Shown in pieces: positions 1-9,204 of a DNA stretch of 64,000 bases (position 1 is the first letter of the stretch; each line of letters starts with the position of its first letter). The notes under the pieces are model-generated. The model was not told where the DNA came from and made no database searches. It worked only from the letters and a program-made list of their open reading frames with translations. Location of the stretch: positions 1 to 64,000 of the forward strand of contig NZ_FXTX01000002.1 in the NCBI RefSeq assembly GCF_900182795.1. Direction: 5' to 3'. The DNA is from Venenivibrio stagnispumantis (GTDB lineage: Bacteria > Aquificota > Aquificia > Aquificales > Hydrogenothermaceae). The translations under genes and the position numbers were made by a program.

Positions 1-1
1 A

Positions 2-1096
2 TTATGGTTTATGAAATTAAATATAAAACTACCAACAATAAATAAACAATTTAGATGGTTTGAGATAAAGAAATTAGTTCCAACAAAAATAGCAAGATTA
101 CTAACAAAAGGAGCAAAACCACAAGCACCATTAATAAAAAAAGAGTTGCTTTCAAATGGATATAACATATACAGATTAATCATTCCATTTGAAATAGAAA
201 TAAAATCCTTTGATATAGAGAATATAGAAGAAAACAGAGTATTATCAATAGACCTATCACCAAGTGAAAACAGGCTTGCAGTAGCAACAATATTAGAAGA
301 GAAAAGACATTCAAAACCAATATTTTTTAAAGCAAAAAGAATAATAAGAAAAATAGACAGAATACAAAAAGAGATAGACAAAATAGAAAAGAAAATAGAC
401 CATATAGCAGATGATATACACACAACAAAAAGCAAAAATCATAAAGAAAAACTACAAAACAGATTAAAACATCTATACCAAGAACAAAAAAGAAAACAAA
501 GAAAAATAAAACAAATCAGAAAAGAGATACTGAATATATTCACAAACTGGATAATAGAATATGCTATAAACTACAACATAAAGATAATAGCAATAGAGAA
601 ACTATCATTTAAAAAGATACCAAACTGGCAAAGCAGTAAAGCAATAAAAAGATTTACAGAATGGTTTTACGGCAAGATAAAAGATAAACTCCAATACAAA
701 GCAAAACTAAAAGGTATAAGAATATTAGAAGTTCCACCATCATATACAAGCCAATATTGTCATAAATGCAATAAAAAAGCAGAAGCAGACAGATTAACAT
801 TTAAATGTGAATGTGGAAAATATGATAGAGATTACAATGCAAGTGTAAATATAGGAAAAAGAGCAATAAGAATAATAAATAGAATAAGAGCTGGCAAGTC
901 AAAATCCGGAGAGTATATCTCAAAGGATACTCCTGCCAGAAATCCGTCTCGTCAGGGGCTTGCCAGTTTTACCGGTCTAATATCAGTATTACCATTAACC
1001 AGACTTGTAGCATACAGCAGTTTAGTAGAAATTTCAGCAATAAAACTCAAAAGACTAATCAAATGGATAGATACACGAAATTATGGATATGGATAG
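2..1096 (+). CDS. tnpB: TnpB-type RNA-guided nuclease of an IS200/IS605-family element (5' end cut by window edge)
   Basis: The reading frame is open to the left edge, so the true start is probably outside; the first ATG inside is at 11. Counting from that ATG, the RuvC residues are present: Asp81 (SIDLSPSE), Glu196 (IIAIEKLSF) and Asp274 (DRDYNAS). The zinc finger has Cys250, Cys253, Cys266 and Cys268. A basic coiled-coil segment lies at about 105-172. TnpB proteins are RNA-guided DNA nucleases that help IS605 elements persist at donor sites. No tnpA is visible. The last ~65 codons overlap strong inverted repeats and look more like element-end or guide-RNA DNA than a conserved domain. The catalytic core looks intact. 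Confidence 0.9.
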   Translation, partial: LWFMKLNIKLPTINKQFRWFEIKKLVPTKIARLLTKGAKPQAPLIKKELLSNGYNIYRLIIPFEIEIKSFDIENIEENRVLSIDLSPSENRLAVATILEEKRHSKPIFFKAKRIIRKIDRIQKEIDKIEKKIDHIADDIHTTKSKNHKEKLQNRLKHLYQEQKRKQRKIKQIRKEILNIFTNWIIEYAINYNIKIIAIEKLSFKKIPNWQSSKAIKRFTEWFYGKIKDKLQYKAKLKGIRILEVPPSYTSQYCHKCNKKAEADRLTFKCECGKYDRDYNASVNIGKRAIRIINRIRAGKSKSGEYISKDTPARNPSRQGLASFTGLISVLPLTRLVAYSSLVEISAIKLKRLIKWIDTRNYGYG

Positions 1097-1105
1097 ATGG
1101 GACGG
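891..1105 (+). ncRNA. Possible guide (omega) RNA scaffold overlapping the tnpB 3' end
   Basis: An outer stem pairs CTGGCAAG (891-898) with CTTGCCAG (959-966). Inside it GAGTAT (911-916) pairs with ATACTC (927-932). Both lie within the tnpB coding frame. In characterised IS605 TnpB systems the guide RNA scaffold comes from the tnpB 3' end and the right end of the element, with the guide just downstream. The 3' limit given here is where similarity to a second copy at 10.1 kb stops. It is inferred from structure and position only. Confidence 0.4.
1061..1105 (+). repeat. 45-base element, copy 1 (tnpB tail / upstream of PilZ gene)
   Basis: This stretch matches the reverse complement of 10116-10160 at 36 of 45 positions with no gaps. 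The two outer blocks, starting AAATGGATAG and ending AGATGGGACGG, are almost identical and the middle ten bases differ. Similarity stops at GACGG on the right. It may be the right end of the IS element or a copy of the rpsB leader motif. Confidence 0.7.
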
Positions 1106-1114
1106 ACGGAAGCA

Positions 1115-1768
1115 ATGAATATAGTAGATGAGTTTATAGAATATTTAAAGAAAAATAAAAATATAGAAGCATATACTTTTTTTCAGGAAGTACCTGTTAA
1201 AGTAAAAGCAGAAGTTTTAGATATAGATGAAATAAGAAAACAGATAGAGCTAAAAGTTAATGAAAAATTTGTTTTTGCAATAGCAGATGAAAAAGAAGTA
1301 TATTTTAATTTTAAAAATGAAGTTCTTGTTTCTTCTGCAGTATATTGGGACAAAGATATTGTTGTTATTTTTTTTCCTAAGATAGCATTAGAACCAAAAA
1401 CAAAAAGAAAAACCGTCAGAGTAAAAGTTTCATCTAAAAACCCTATAAAGATGGAGTTATTTTTTGATGAAAATGATTCTGTTTGTGTCTTTCTGAATGA
1501 TATATCTGAAGATGGAGTCGGATTTATGGTTTCTCATGATATAGAACAGAAATTACATATAGGTAAAACATACAAAGCTAAGCTTTTTCTAAATGGAGAA
1601 TACGATATTTTAATAGAAATTAGATATTTATATAAACTGAAAGATGATATATATACAGTTGGAGCAAAAATTGTGGAAGCTCCAAAGAATTTACCGGATA
1701 AAATAGCAAAATATGTTGCAGAAAGGCAAAAAGAGATTATAAAATTAATAAATGAGATAAAAGGTTAA
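1115..1768 (+). CDS. PilZ-domain protein (probable c-di-GMP receptor)
   Basis: 217 residues from the ATG at 1115. Residues 1-90 form a variable beta-rich N-terminal domain like those of YcgR-type proteins. A PilZ domain follows, with the RxxxR motif (RKTVR, about 98-102) and the DxSxxG motif (DISEDG, about 129-134) that bind cyclic di-GMP. Such proteins usually tune motility, adhesion or exopolysaccharide output. An earlier in-frame ATG at 1097 is possible, but neither start has a convincing ribosome site, perhaps because the IS element replaced the native upstream DNA. The stop shares the palindrome TTAA with the stop of the converging queE. The partner pathway is unknown. Confidence 0.75.
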   Translation: MNIVDEFIEYLKKNKNIEAYTFFQEVPVKVKAEVLDIDEIRKQIELKVNEKFVFAIADEKEVYFNFKNEVLVSSAVYWDKDIVVIFFPKIALEPKTKRKTVRVKVSSKNPIKMELFFDENDSVCVFLNDISEDGVGFMVSHDIEQKLHIGKTYKAKLFLNGEYDILIEIRYLYKLKDDIYTVGAKIVEAPKNLPDKIAKYVAERQKEIIKLINEIKG

Positions 1769-2409
1769 GGTAATCCAAGAACTTTATGGCATTGAGGGAT
1801 GACCCTGCTTTCTATACCAAAAGATAATAATTTATCCTGTAAATCTATAGCTTTTTTTACTTTATCAGGAAGATTACTTTGGGGTTGTAAAATTATATTT
1901 TTGTTAAATTTTATTACTTCTTTTATATTTTGTAATGTTATAAAATCATCTATAACAAATTTAAATTCTGAGATATATGAAGCTAAATTTGGATTTATGA
2001 AATATGAAGGTGGTTTTGGAGAACAGACTATATAAAGATTTTTATTATTATAATCTATATTTTCATTAAACAATGTGCCATTTGTCTCAATGAATACTGT
2101 GTATTTATTTTCTAATAAAAAATTAACAAGAATGTCAAGATTTTCCGTAAAAAATGGCTCTCCTCCGGTTATACAAACCCTTTTGATATTATATTTTTTT
2201 ATTTCATTAAGTATTTGGTCTAAATCTAAAATTTTGAAACTTTTTCCATCGTAAGAATATGTTGTATCGCACCAAGGACATCTCAGATTACATCCTTCCA
2301 ATCTTATAAAAACAACAGGTAATCCTACCCAGCTCCCTTCTCCCTCTACTGTTCTAAATATTTCTACAATTTTAAATTCTTTATTGAGGTCTTTCTTCAA
2401 CAATTTCAT
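1765..2409 (-). CDS. queE: 7-carboxy-7-deazaguanine synthase QueE (radical SAM)
   Basis: 214 residues. It carries the radical SAM cluster motif CX3CX2C at Cys40, Cys44 and Cys47 (CNLRCPWC), preceded by the QueE-like start [20 protein letters not shown] motif follows near residue 85. QueE rearranges 6-carboxytetrahydropterin to 7-carboxy-7-deazaguanine, an early step in queuosine synthesis for tRNA wobble position 34. The ATG lies inside the end of infB (29-base overlap), so the gene is the last member of the rimP-nusA-infB operon and is probably translationally coupled. queH, a later queuosine step, lies at the other end of the window. Confidence 0.93.
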   Translation of the reverse strand: MKLLKKDLNKEFKIVEIFRTVEGEGSWVGLPVVFIRLEGCNLRCPWCDTTYSYDGKSFKILDLDQILNEIKKYNIKRVCITGGEPFFTENLDILVNFLLENKYTVFIETNGTLFNENIDYNNKNLYIVCSPKPPSYFINPNLASYISEFKFVIDDFITLQNIKEVIKFNKNIILQPQSNLPDKVKKAIDLQDKLLSFGIESRVIPQCHKVLGLP

Positions 2410-5254
2410 AAGCTTCTATAATATCACCTACTTTAATATCATTAAAGTTTTCTATTGTTAATCCACATTCAAAGCCTTTGGCAACTTCTTTTACATCTTC
2501 CTTAAATCTTTTAAGTGATGCTATTTTACCATCATATATCACAATTCCATCTCTTATAACCCTTGCTAATGCATTTCTTCTTATTACTCCTTCCGTTACA
2601 TAACAACCGGCTATTGTTCCAATAGATTTTACTTTAAATGTTTGTCTTACTTCTGCAGTTCCAAGTATTACTTCTCTTTGTACCGGTGCAAGTAATCCTT
2701 TAAGTGCTTTTTCTAAATCTTCTATTACATTATAAATAATGTTATAAATTTTTATATCTACATTTTCCTCTTCTGCTGTTTTTCTGGCACCGGTATCTGG
2801 TCTTACATTGAAGCCTATTATAATAGCATTTGAAGCTGCTGCAAGCATTACATCACTTTCAGTAATAGCACCAACACCACTATGGATAATATTTATAGTT
2901 ATATCTGGGAATTTTTCTGCTAAATCTTCTATGGATTTCTTTAAAGCTTCTGCAGAACCTTGAACATCTGTTTTTATAATAAGATTTATCTCTTTTTGTC
3001 CACTTAAATTTTCAAGATGTATTCTTGTTTTCTTTGCAAGAAGTTCTTCTTCTCTTCTTTGTTTTCTTATTTCCGCAAGCTGTTTTGCTTCCCTTTCTGT
3101 TTCTTTTGCTATGAATTTATCTCCTGCCTCGGGTATTTCATCAAAACCAAGAACCTCAACAGGAGTAGAAGGTGGTGCCTTGCTTACCCTCTCACCTCTT
3201 TCATTAAACATTGCTTTAACTTTACCCCATGTATATCCTGCAACAAAATAATCTCCTATATGCAATGTTCCGTTTTGAACTAAAACTGTAGCAACTGCTC
3301 CTCTTTTTGGGTCTAATTTTGATTCTATAACAGTTCCAATAGCCAATCTATTAGGATTAGCTTTCAGTTCAAGCATTTCTGCAACAAGAAGAACCATCTC
3401 AAGAAGAGTTTCTACATTGTATCCGGTTTTTGCAGATATATCTACAAATATAGTATCCCCACCCCATTCTTCCGGCACAAGTCCGTATTGGGTAAGTTGC
3501 TGTCTAACCCTCATCGGGTCAGCACCCGGTTTATCTATCTTGTTAACGGCAACAATTATAGGGACTTTTGCGTTTTTAGCGTGGTTAATAGCTTCAATTG
3601 TTTGTGGTTTTACACCATCATCTGCTGCCACAACAAGTATAGCAATATCTGCGACTTTTGAACCTCTTGCTCTTAATGTAGTAAAGGCTTCGTGTCCCGG
3701 TGTATCTAAGAAAGTTATTTCTTTTCCATTTGGTAATTTTATTTTATAAGCACCTATATGTTGTGTTATCCCACCATGTTCTTTTGATGCAACATCGGTT
3801 TTTCTGATTGTATCAAGTAATGTTGTTTTACCATGGTCAACGTGTCCCATTACAGTTACAATAGGTGGTCTTTCTACTAAATTTTCTTCTTCCTCTTGTA
3901 TCTCTTCTTCCGCTATTTCTAAGGTTTTCTCTTCTTCTTCTGTTTCTTCACCTTCTATTTTTATCTCTGCTAAAAATCCGTGAGCTTCTGCAATCTCCAA
4001 TGCTATCTTAGGGTCTATTATCTGATTTACAGTAGCCAATATTTTTCTTGATAATAAATCCATTAAAATTTGATTAACCGGAATATTTAATAAATCTGCA
4101 AGTTCTCTTACAGTTATTATTTCAGGAATAGAAACTATTTTAATTTCTTCTTCTTCCTTAATTTCTTCCTCTTTTTCTTTTTTCTCTTTCTTAGGTTTCT
4201 TTTTCTTCTTAGATTCTGTTTCCATTAATTTTCTTAAAGCTTCTCTCTCTTCTCTTTCTTCTTTTGCTAATCTTAACTCTCTATCTTCTTTTGTTTCCTT
4301 TTTTTCTACTCTTTTTTCTTCTTTTAATAACTCTTGAACATATCCTGTAAATTCTTCTTTTCTTTCTGGTTTTTTCTCAAATTTTCTTTCTGGTTTTTCT
4401 TCAAACTCTTTTTTTGGAGGTTTTTTCTCAAATCTTTCTTTTCTTTCAAACTCCTTCTTTTCAGGTCTTTCCTTTCTTTCAAATCTCTCTCTTTTCTCAA
4501 ACTCTTTTCTTTCAGGCTTTTTCTCAAATCTTTCTTTTCTTTCAAACTCTTTTTTTTCTGCTCTTTCTTTCTTTTCAAACTCTCTTCTTTCAGGTTTTTC
4601 TCTTTTTTCAAATCTTTCTCTTGGTCTATATTCTCTTTTTTCTTCTACAACTTCAACAACAATAGCTTCTTCTTGCTCTTTTCTTTTTTCTTCTTCTAAT
4701 TTTTCCTTTTCTTCTTCTAATCTTTTTTGCTCTTCTTCTTTTTTTCTTTTTTCTTCCTCTTCTTTTTTCTTTAATTCTTCTTCAATTCTTTTTTGCTCTT
4801 CTAATTTTCTTTGTTCTTCTAATTTTTTCTCTTCTTCTAATCTTCTTTTTTCTTCCTCTAACTTTCTTTTTTCTTCTTCTTCCCTTTTCCTTTCTTCCTC
4901 TACAAGAGATTTTACTTTATTTACTATATCTTCTTCTATTTTATCAAGATTAGAAACTTCTTTTGTATAACCAATCTCTTTTAGTTTTTCCCTTAATTCT
5001 TCAAGAGAAAGACCAAGCTGGTGATATACATCAAAAACTTGATATTCTTTTTTCTTTTCTATTTTTTCAGGCTCTTTCTTTTCCTCTACCGGTTTAGCAA
5101 AAATATCTCTTATTGTTTCTACAAGTTCATCTTCTAAACCACTGGTAGCTTTAAGCTCTTCTCCTGTTAATCTTTTTATTTCTTCTATGATTTCCTTAGA
5201 TTTAACATTAAGCTCTTTTGCCAAATCCGAAACTTTAAGTTTTTTCTTACTCAA
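2381..5254 (-). CDS. infB: Translation initiation factor IF-2
   Basis: 957 residues from a TTG start (5254) with AGGAGG eight bases upstream. Order: IF2_N helical domain (1-55); a Glu/Lys/Arg-rich coiled coil (about 105-200); a run of near-repeats of ERKEFEKK and ERFEKKP type (about 205-300); a second IF2_N domain (about 375-430); and the GTPase domain beginning [16 protein letters not shown] (about 463-478) with DTPGHE and NKID motifs. The usual C-terminal IF2 domains follow. IF2 places initiator tRNA on the 30S subunit and promotes subunit joining. The charged linker is unusually long and repetitive. The operon order nusA, L7Ae-like gene, infB is the common bacterial one. Confidence 0.97.
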   Translation of the reverse strand: MSKKKLKVSDLAKELNVKSKEIIEEIKRLTGEELKATSGLEDELVETIRDIFAKPVEEKKEPEKIEKKKEYQVFDVYHQLGLSLEELREKLKEIGYTKEVSNLDKIEEDIVNKVKSLVEEERKREEEEKRKLEEEKRRLEEEKKLEEQRKLEEQKRIEEELKKKEEEEKRKKEEEQKRLEEEKEKLEEEKRKEQEEAIVVEVVEEKREYRPRERFEKREKPERREFEKKERAEKKEFERKERFEKKPERKEFEKRERFERKERPEKKEFERKERFEKKPPKKEFEEKPERKFEKKPERKEEFTGYVQELLKEEKRVEKKETKEDRELRLAKEEREEREALRKLMETESKKKKKPKKEKKEKEEEIKEEEEIKIVSIPEIITVRELADLLNIPVNQILMDLLSRKILATVNQIIDPKIALEIAEAHGFLAEIKIEGEETEEEEKTLEIAEEEIQEEEENLVERPPIVTVMGHVDHGKTTLLDTIRKTDVASKEHGGITQHIGAYKIKLPNGKEITFLDTPGHEAFTTLRARGSKVADIAILVVAADDGVKPQTIEAINHAKNAKVPIIVAVNKIDKPGADPMRVRQQLTQYGLVPEEWGGDTIFVDISAKTGYNVETLLEMVLLVAEMLELKANPNRLAIGTVIESKLDPKRGAVATVLVQNGTLHIGDYFVAGYTWGKVKAMFNERGERVSKAPPSTPVEVLGFDEIPEAGDKFIAKETEREAKQLAEIRKQRREEELLAKKTRIHLENLSGQKEINLIIKTDVQGSAEALKKSIEDLAEKFPDITINIIHSGVGAITESDVMLAAASNAIIIGFNVRPDTGARKTAEEENVDIKIYNIIYNVIEDLEKALKGLLAPVQREVILGTAEVRQTFKVKSIGTIAGCYVTEGVIRRNALARVIRDGIVIYDGKIASLKRFKEDVKEVAKGFECGLTIENFNDIKVGDIIEAYEIVEERPQ

Positions 5255-5266
5255 AAATAAAACCTC

Positions 5267-5566
5267 CTAAAACTGCTTAAAATAAGATTGTATCAAATTT
5301 TTTAAATTTATGCCAAATTTATTATAAGGAACAAATATAACTGCAACTTCCTTTTTTCCTATTAAAGCTCCAAGCTCTTCTTTTTTAAAAAGGATATAAT
5401 ATTCTTTAAAATTGTTTATAACCTTTTTTTTCGTATTTTCAGAGCTATCTTCAGCCAATATAATAAAACCTTTCTTATTCTTGCTTTTCAATGCTTCTTC
5501 CAAACTTATTTTTATTAATCTTCCTTTCCAGCCTATCTGTATTAGATTTTTAATCTTTTCTATCAC
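5267..5566 (-). CDS. L7Ae/YlxQ-like RNA-binding protein
   Basis: 99 residues from a GTG start that overlaps the nusA stop in GTGA. Features such as KGFIILAEDSSENTKKKV and ALIGKKEVAVIFV fit the L7Ae/L30e fold of YlxQ proteins, which sit between nusA and infB in many bacteria and are thought to bind structured RNA. The sequence is weakly conserved, so the call rests on length, fold-like pattern and the exact operon position. It ends 12 bases before infB. No enzymatic role is expected. Confidence 0.75.
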   Translation of the reverse strand: MIEKIKNLIQIGWKGRLIKISLEEALKSKNKKGFIILAEDSSENTKKKVINNFKEYYILFKKEELGALIGKKEVAVIFVPYNKFGINLKNLIQSYFKQF

Positions 5567-6675
5567 TTTGTTTTTAATTTCTGTATTTTTTCAAAATCTT
5601 CTTCACTTAATATATCTATATGCCATCCTGTTATTTTATGAGCAAGCTTTGCATTAACACCATTTTTTCCTATTGCAAGAGACAACTCACTTTTTGGCAC
5701 TGCAATCTCAATTCTTTTATCTTTTGGTAATAATCTGTATCTTTTTGCTCTTGCAGGAGATATTGCTCTTAATATAAATTTAGCAGGGTCTTCACTCCAT
5801 TCTATAACATCAATCTTTTCTCCGGATAACTCTTTTGATACATTTTGTATTCTTTGTCCTTTTAAACCTACAACAACTCCTACAGGGTCTATATTTTTAT
5901 CATGGGAATATACTGCAACTTTTGCCCTTTCTCCCGGTTCTCTTGCTATAGCTTTTATCTCAATCTCTCCTTCCTGTATTTCCGGAACTTCTATTTCTAA
6001 TAGTTTTCTTAAAAAGTTTGGATGTGTTCTGGATAAAAGTATAAGAGGTGGTTCGGAAACTTTTATCAATCTTTTTCTGTTTTCTCTATCAAATAATGTA
6101 TAGCTATCATCATTTACTACCTTAAATATTAATGCCCTAATTCTGTCTCCTATTTTGTATTTTTCTGTAGGTATCTGTTCTTCTTCCGGAAGAACTGCTT
6201 CTACCCTTCCAAGGTCTACTATAATATCATTTCCTTCAAATCTTCTTACTGTACCGGTAATAATATTTCCTTCCAGCTTTTTAAATTCTTTATAAAGAAT
6301 ATCCCTTTCTACTTTTGAAACTTTTTGAGATATAACTTCTCTTGCAACATTTACTGCAATTCTTCCTATATCTTCTAAAGGAAGAGGAACTTCAACATAT
6401 TTTCCTACTTCTGCATTTGGGTCTATCTTTTTTGCTTCTGATAAAGATATTTCTTTTCTTTCATCTTCTACAAATGGAGTAATTTTCTTCTTAACTAAAA
6501 CTTTAAGTTCATCATTTTCTTTGTCAAATATAACTTTTATATCTTTATCTTTATATTTAAACTCTTTTTTAACTGCAAGTAAAATACCATCTTTTAATGC
6601 TTTTTCTATAACTTCTTCCGGCACATTTTTTTCTTTTGCTACTGTTTCAATTACATTTTTTAATTTTATCGGCAT
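5563..6675 (-). CDS. nusA: Transcription termination/antitermination factor NusA
   Basis: About 370 residues. The ATG at 6675 is chosen because a TTGGAG ribosome site lies about eight bases upstream; a TTG two codons earlier is the alternative. Order: N-terminal RNA-polymerase-binding domain, S1 domain (about 130-200; GNIITGTVRRFEGNDIIVDLG), then two KH domains (GVVVGLKGQRIQNV and SLAIGKNGVNAKLA). It lacks the C-terminal acidic repeats of enteric NusA, as in most bacteria outside the Gammaproteobacteria. NusA modulates pausing, termination and antitermination. It lies in the rimP-nusA-infB operon. Confidence 0.96.
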   Translation of the reverse strand: MPIKLKNVIETVAKEKNVPEEVIEKALKDGILLAVKKEFKYKDKDIKVIFDKENDELKVLVKKKITPFVEDERKEISLSEAKKIDPNAEVGKYVEVPLPLEDIGRIAVNVAREVISQKVSKVERDILYKEFKKLEGNIITGTVRRFEGNDIIVDLGRVEAVLPEEEQIPTEKYKIGDRIRALIFKVVNDDSYTLFDRENRKRLIKVSEPPLILLSRTHPNFLRKLLEIEVPEIQEGEIEIKAIAREPGERAKVAVYSHDKNIDPVGVVVGLKGQRIQNVSKELSGEKIDVIEWSEDPAKFILRAISPARAKRYRLLPKDKRIEIAVPKSELSLAIGKNGVNAKLAHKITGWHIDILSEEDFEKIQKLKTK

Positions 6676-6677
6676 TT

Positions 6678-7121
6678 TCAAAACTCCAATTTTGCTTGTG
6701 ATATATTTTCAAAAGGTATTTTTATTTTATTGTCATCTTGATTTAAAACCACATTTTCATCTTCTAAGCCTTCCAATACTCCCCTAAATACTTTTTTTTC
6801 TTCTATCGGTTCTTTTGTTTTTATTACTATATCCCTTCCTTTAAATATATTAAATTCTTCTTTATTTTTAAGTTTTCTATCAAGTCCCGGTGAAGATATT
6901 TCCAATGTATAAGAGGTTGGTATTAAATCTTCTACATCAAGTAATGCTCCAAGTCTTTTGCTTACCCATTCACAATCATCTATAGATGTTCCTTCTGGAT
7001 TATAAATATATACACGGAGTATAGGTCTTTTCCCTTTATTTAACTCAATATCAACAAGCTTCAAACCTTTTTCTTCCAAAATAGGAATAACAAGCTCTTT
7101 TACTTTTTCAACAATTTCCAT
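6678..7121 (-). CDS. rimP: Ribosome maturation factor RimP
   Basis: 147 residues. The N-terminal alpha/beta domain has the family segment SPGLDRKL (about residues 77-84), and a C-terminal SH3-like barrel ends EFENISQAKLEF-like. RimP assists late 30S subunit assembly. It is the first gene of the nusA-infB operon and its stop lies three bases before the preferred nusA ATG. The start has an AAGGAG site. A 192-base leader/promoter region precedes it. Confidence 0.93.
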   Translation of the reverse strand: MEIVEKVKELVIPILEEKGLKLVDIELNKGKRPILRVYIYNPEGTSIDDCEWVSKRLGALLDVEDLIPTSYTLEISSPGLDRKLKNKEEFNIFKGRDIVIKTKEPIEEKKVFRGVLEGLEDENVVLNQDDNKIKIPFENISQAKLEF

Positions 7122-7194
7122 ACTCCAATCTACTCCTTAAATTTTAAATATGCAAAAATACCTTTGCATTTAAACTATTACATTAACTACCAAT

Positions 7195-7231
7195 CCTTAC
7201 CAGCTCGGCAAAAATGTTCGAGCAGGACAGG
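7195..7231 (-). promoter_or_regulatory. Long hairpin in the rimP-nusA-infB leader
   Basis: On the minus strand this reads CCT-gt-CC-t-GCTCG, an 11-base loop, then CGAGC-t-GG-ta-AGG, a symmetric stem with two small internal loops. No U-tract follows, so it does not look like a simple terminator. It is flanked by two copies of TTTGCATT (7163 and 7232). It lies between the likely promoter and rimP, so it is probably a leader RNA structure. NusA operons are often autoregulated; that role here is inference. Confidence 0.4.
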
Positions 7232-7272
7232 TTTGCATTAAAATTTAAATAATATCAATAAAATGCGTTAAT

Positions 7273-7300
7273 ATTATATTATTTTTTCGTAAAAATGCAA
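7273..7300 (-). promoter_or_regulatory. Promoter for rimP-nusA-infB-queE
   Basis: A -35 TTGCAT (7295-7300) and a -10 TATAAT (7273-7278) are separated by 16 bases on the minus strand, just after the frr stop. This gives a leader of about 145 bases before rimP. Confidence 0.55.
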
Positions 7301-7313
7301 TTATAAAGAAAAC

Positions 7314-7868
7314 TTAGAGGGAGAGAATCTCCTTCTCTTTTGACTCGGTGAGGTTGTTGATTTCTTCTATATATTTGTCGGTTAATTTTTGTAATTTATC
7401 TAAGGCTTTTTTTACTTCGTCTTCAGAAACACCTTCTTTTTTAAGTTTTTCTATTTTTTCTTTGTCATCTCTTCTTACATTTCTAACAGCTATTCTTGCT
7501 TCTTCTGCAAATTTATGGATTAATTTAACTACTTCTCTTCTTCTTTCTTCTGTCATAGGTGGAAGATTTAATCTTATTACATTTCCTTCTGTTTGTGGAT
7601 TGGCTCCGAGATTTGCTTCTATCAATGCTTTTTCTATCAATTTTACTGCTGATTTATCCCAGGACTGAATTAATATAACAGATGGTTCCGGTATTGAGAT
7701 AGTTGCAAGCTGTTTTATAGGAAGTTCTGAGCCATAATAATCTACTTTTATATTTTCAACAAGACCGGTAGAAGCTCTTCCTGTTCTTATTCCTGCAAGC
7801 TCTTCTTTATATTTTGATACTGCCGCTTTCATTCTTTTTTCTGCATCTTTTAGTATTTCCTCTATCAT
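7314..7868 (-). CDS. frr: Ribosome recycling factor
   Basis: 184 residues, the standard RRF length, with the family start RMKAAVSKYKEELAGIRTGRAS and the conserved RLNLPPMTEERRREVVK segment. Two long helices flank the small beta domain. RRF with EF-G splits post-termination ribosomes. It is the last gene of rpsB-tsf-pyrH-frr, the common bacterial order. An AGGTCCGGT-type upstream context gives only a weak ribosome site. Confidence 0.97.
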   Translation of the reverse strand: MIEEILKDAEKRMKAAVSKYKEELAGIRTGRASTGLVENIKVDYYGSELPIKQLATISIPEPSVILIQSWDKSAVKLIEKALIEANLGANPQTEGNVIRLNLPPMTEERRREVVKLIHKFAEEARIAVRNVRRDDKEKIEKLKKEGVSEDEVKKALDKLQKLTDKYIEEINNLTESKEKEILSL

Positions 7869-7880
7869 AACCGGACCTCC

Positions 7881-8594
7881 TTAATTTTTCACTATAGAGC
7901 CTATTTCTTCACCGAAAACGAATTTTCTTAAATTTCCTCTTTCTTTTATATTAAAAACAGCTATTGGTAAATTATTTTCCATACATAATGTTAAGGCTGT
8001 ATGATCCATTACCCTTAAATCCTGATTAATTGCATCAAGATATTTTACTTCTTTAAGTAGCTTAGCATCCAGATATTTATTTGGGTCTTTATCATATATG
8101 CCATCAACTTTTGTTGCTTTTATAAGAACATCTGCTTTTATTTCTGCTGCTCTTAATGCTCCTGTTGTATCAGTTGTAAAAAATGGACTTCCTGTTCCGG
8201 CTGCAAATATTACAACTCTGCCTTTTTCAAGATGCCTGATTGCTCTTCTTCTTATATAAGGTTCTGCAATCTGCCTCATCTCTATTGCTGTCATTACCCT
8301 TGTTGGAACCTCTTTTTTTTCAAGCACATCTTGAAGTGCAAGGGCATTCATTACAGTTGCAAGCATTCCCATATAATCTGCAGTAGCCCTATCCATACCA
8401 ACTTTTGTTCCCTGAACTCCTCTAAATATATTACCACCGCCAATAACAATAGCTACCTGAACGCCTATCTCATATATATCTTTAATTTCATCACATAACT
8501 CATTAACAAAATCAGGGTCAATCCCGTATTCGAGATTGCCCATCAATGCTTCGCCTGATAATTTAAGTAAAATTCTTTTATATTTTAAAGCCAA
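7881..8594 (-). CDS. pyrH: Uridylate kinase (UMP kinase)
   Basis: 237 residues from a TTG start (8594) three bases after the tsf stop, with GGAGAG upstream. Features of the bacterial hexameric amino-acid-kinase-fold enzyme are present: KLSGEALMG near the N-terminus, the glycine-rich [10 protein letters not shown], and [12 protein letters not shown] near residue 140. It phosphorylates UMP to UDP in pyrimidine nucleotide synthesis. The pyrH-frr pairing is widely conserved. Confidence 0.97.
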   Translation of the reverse strand: MALKYKRILLKLSGEALMGNLEYGIDPDFVNELCDEIKDIYEIGVQVAIVIGGGNIFRGVQGTKVGMDRATADYMGMLATVMNALALQDVLEKKEVPTRVMTAIEMRQIAEPYIRRRAIRHLEKGRVVIFAAGTGSPFFTTDTTGALRAAEIKADVLIKATKVDGIYDKDPNKYLDAKLLKEVKYLDAINQDLRVMDHTALTLCMENNLPIAVFNIKERGNLRKFVFGEEIGSIVKN

Positions 8595-8596
8595 TT

Positions 8597-9190
8597 TTAC
8601 TCTCCGAGTTCATATCTACAAAATCTTCTTACCTGAATATTTTCTCCTATTTTTGCAATATATTCTTTTATCAAATCTTCTATCGTTTTTTTCTCATCTT
8701 TTATATAAGGTTGTTCAAGTAAGCAAACTTCTTTGAAAAATTTTTCAAGCTTTCCTTCTGCTATTTTTTCTGCAATATGTGCCGGCTTTCCTTCTGCCAT
8801 TGCAGCTTCTCTTGCAATTTCTCCTTCTTTTTCTATTACTTCTCTCGGTATATCTTCTCTTTTAACATATTGAGGTCTCATTGCTGCAATTTGAAGTGCT
8901 ATTTCATTTGCAAGCTCTTTAAATAACTCATTTCTTGCAACAAAATCAGTTTCACAATTTATTTCAAGTAAAACTCCTATTCTTCCACCTGCATGTATGT
9001 AAGAATGGATTAAACCTTCTTTTGTTTCTCTACCTGCTTTTTTTGCAGCTTTTGCTATTCCTTTTTTTCTAAGTAATTCAACTGCTTCTTCAAGATTTCC
9101 GTTTGTTTCTTCTAATGCTTTTTTGCATTCAAGCATTCCTGCACCGGTCATCTCTCTTAAAGTTTTAACTAAGTTTGCATCTATTGCCAT
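8597..9190 (-). CDS. tsf: Elongation factor Ts
   Basis: 197 residues, the short form seen in several thermophiles. The N-terminal UBA-like domain ([16 protein letters not shown]) and the TDFVARNE motif that contacts EF-Tu are both present. It is the nucleotide-exchange factor for EF-Tu. It lies 14 bases downstream of rpsB in a clear operon. Confidence 0.97.
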   Translation of the reverse strand: MAIDANLVKTLREMTGAGMLECKKALEETNGNLEEAVELLRKKGIAKAAKKAGRETKEGLIHSYIHAGGRIGVLLEINCETDFVARNELFKELANEIALQIAAMRPQYVKREDIPREVIEKEGEIAREAAMAEGKPAHIAEKIAEGKLEKFFKEVCLLEQPYIKDEKKTIEDLIKEYIAKIGENIQVRRFCRYELGE

Positions 9191-9204
9191 TTTATAACTC
9201 CTCC

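Noticed and set aside
61-1096. tnpB as a Cas12 effector
   Set aside because: The size and RuvC/zinc-finger layout are those of TnpB; the CRISPR array is 52 kb away and unrelated in sequence.
1097-1114. c-di-GMP riboswitch in front of the PilZ gene
   Set aside because: GGGACGG resembles part of the motif by eye, but the other conserved riboswitch segments are absent.
4334-4699. Phe/Ser-rich frames opposite infB
   Set aside because: They are the antisense of the Glu/Lys/Arg-rich linker codons, with no ribosome site or conserved motif.
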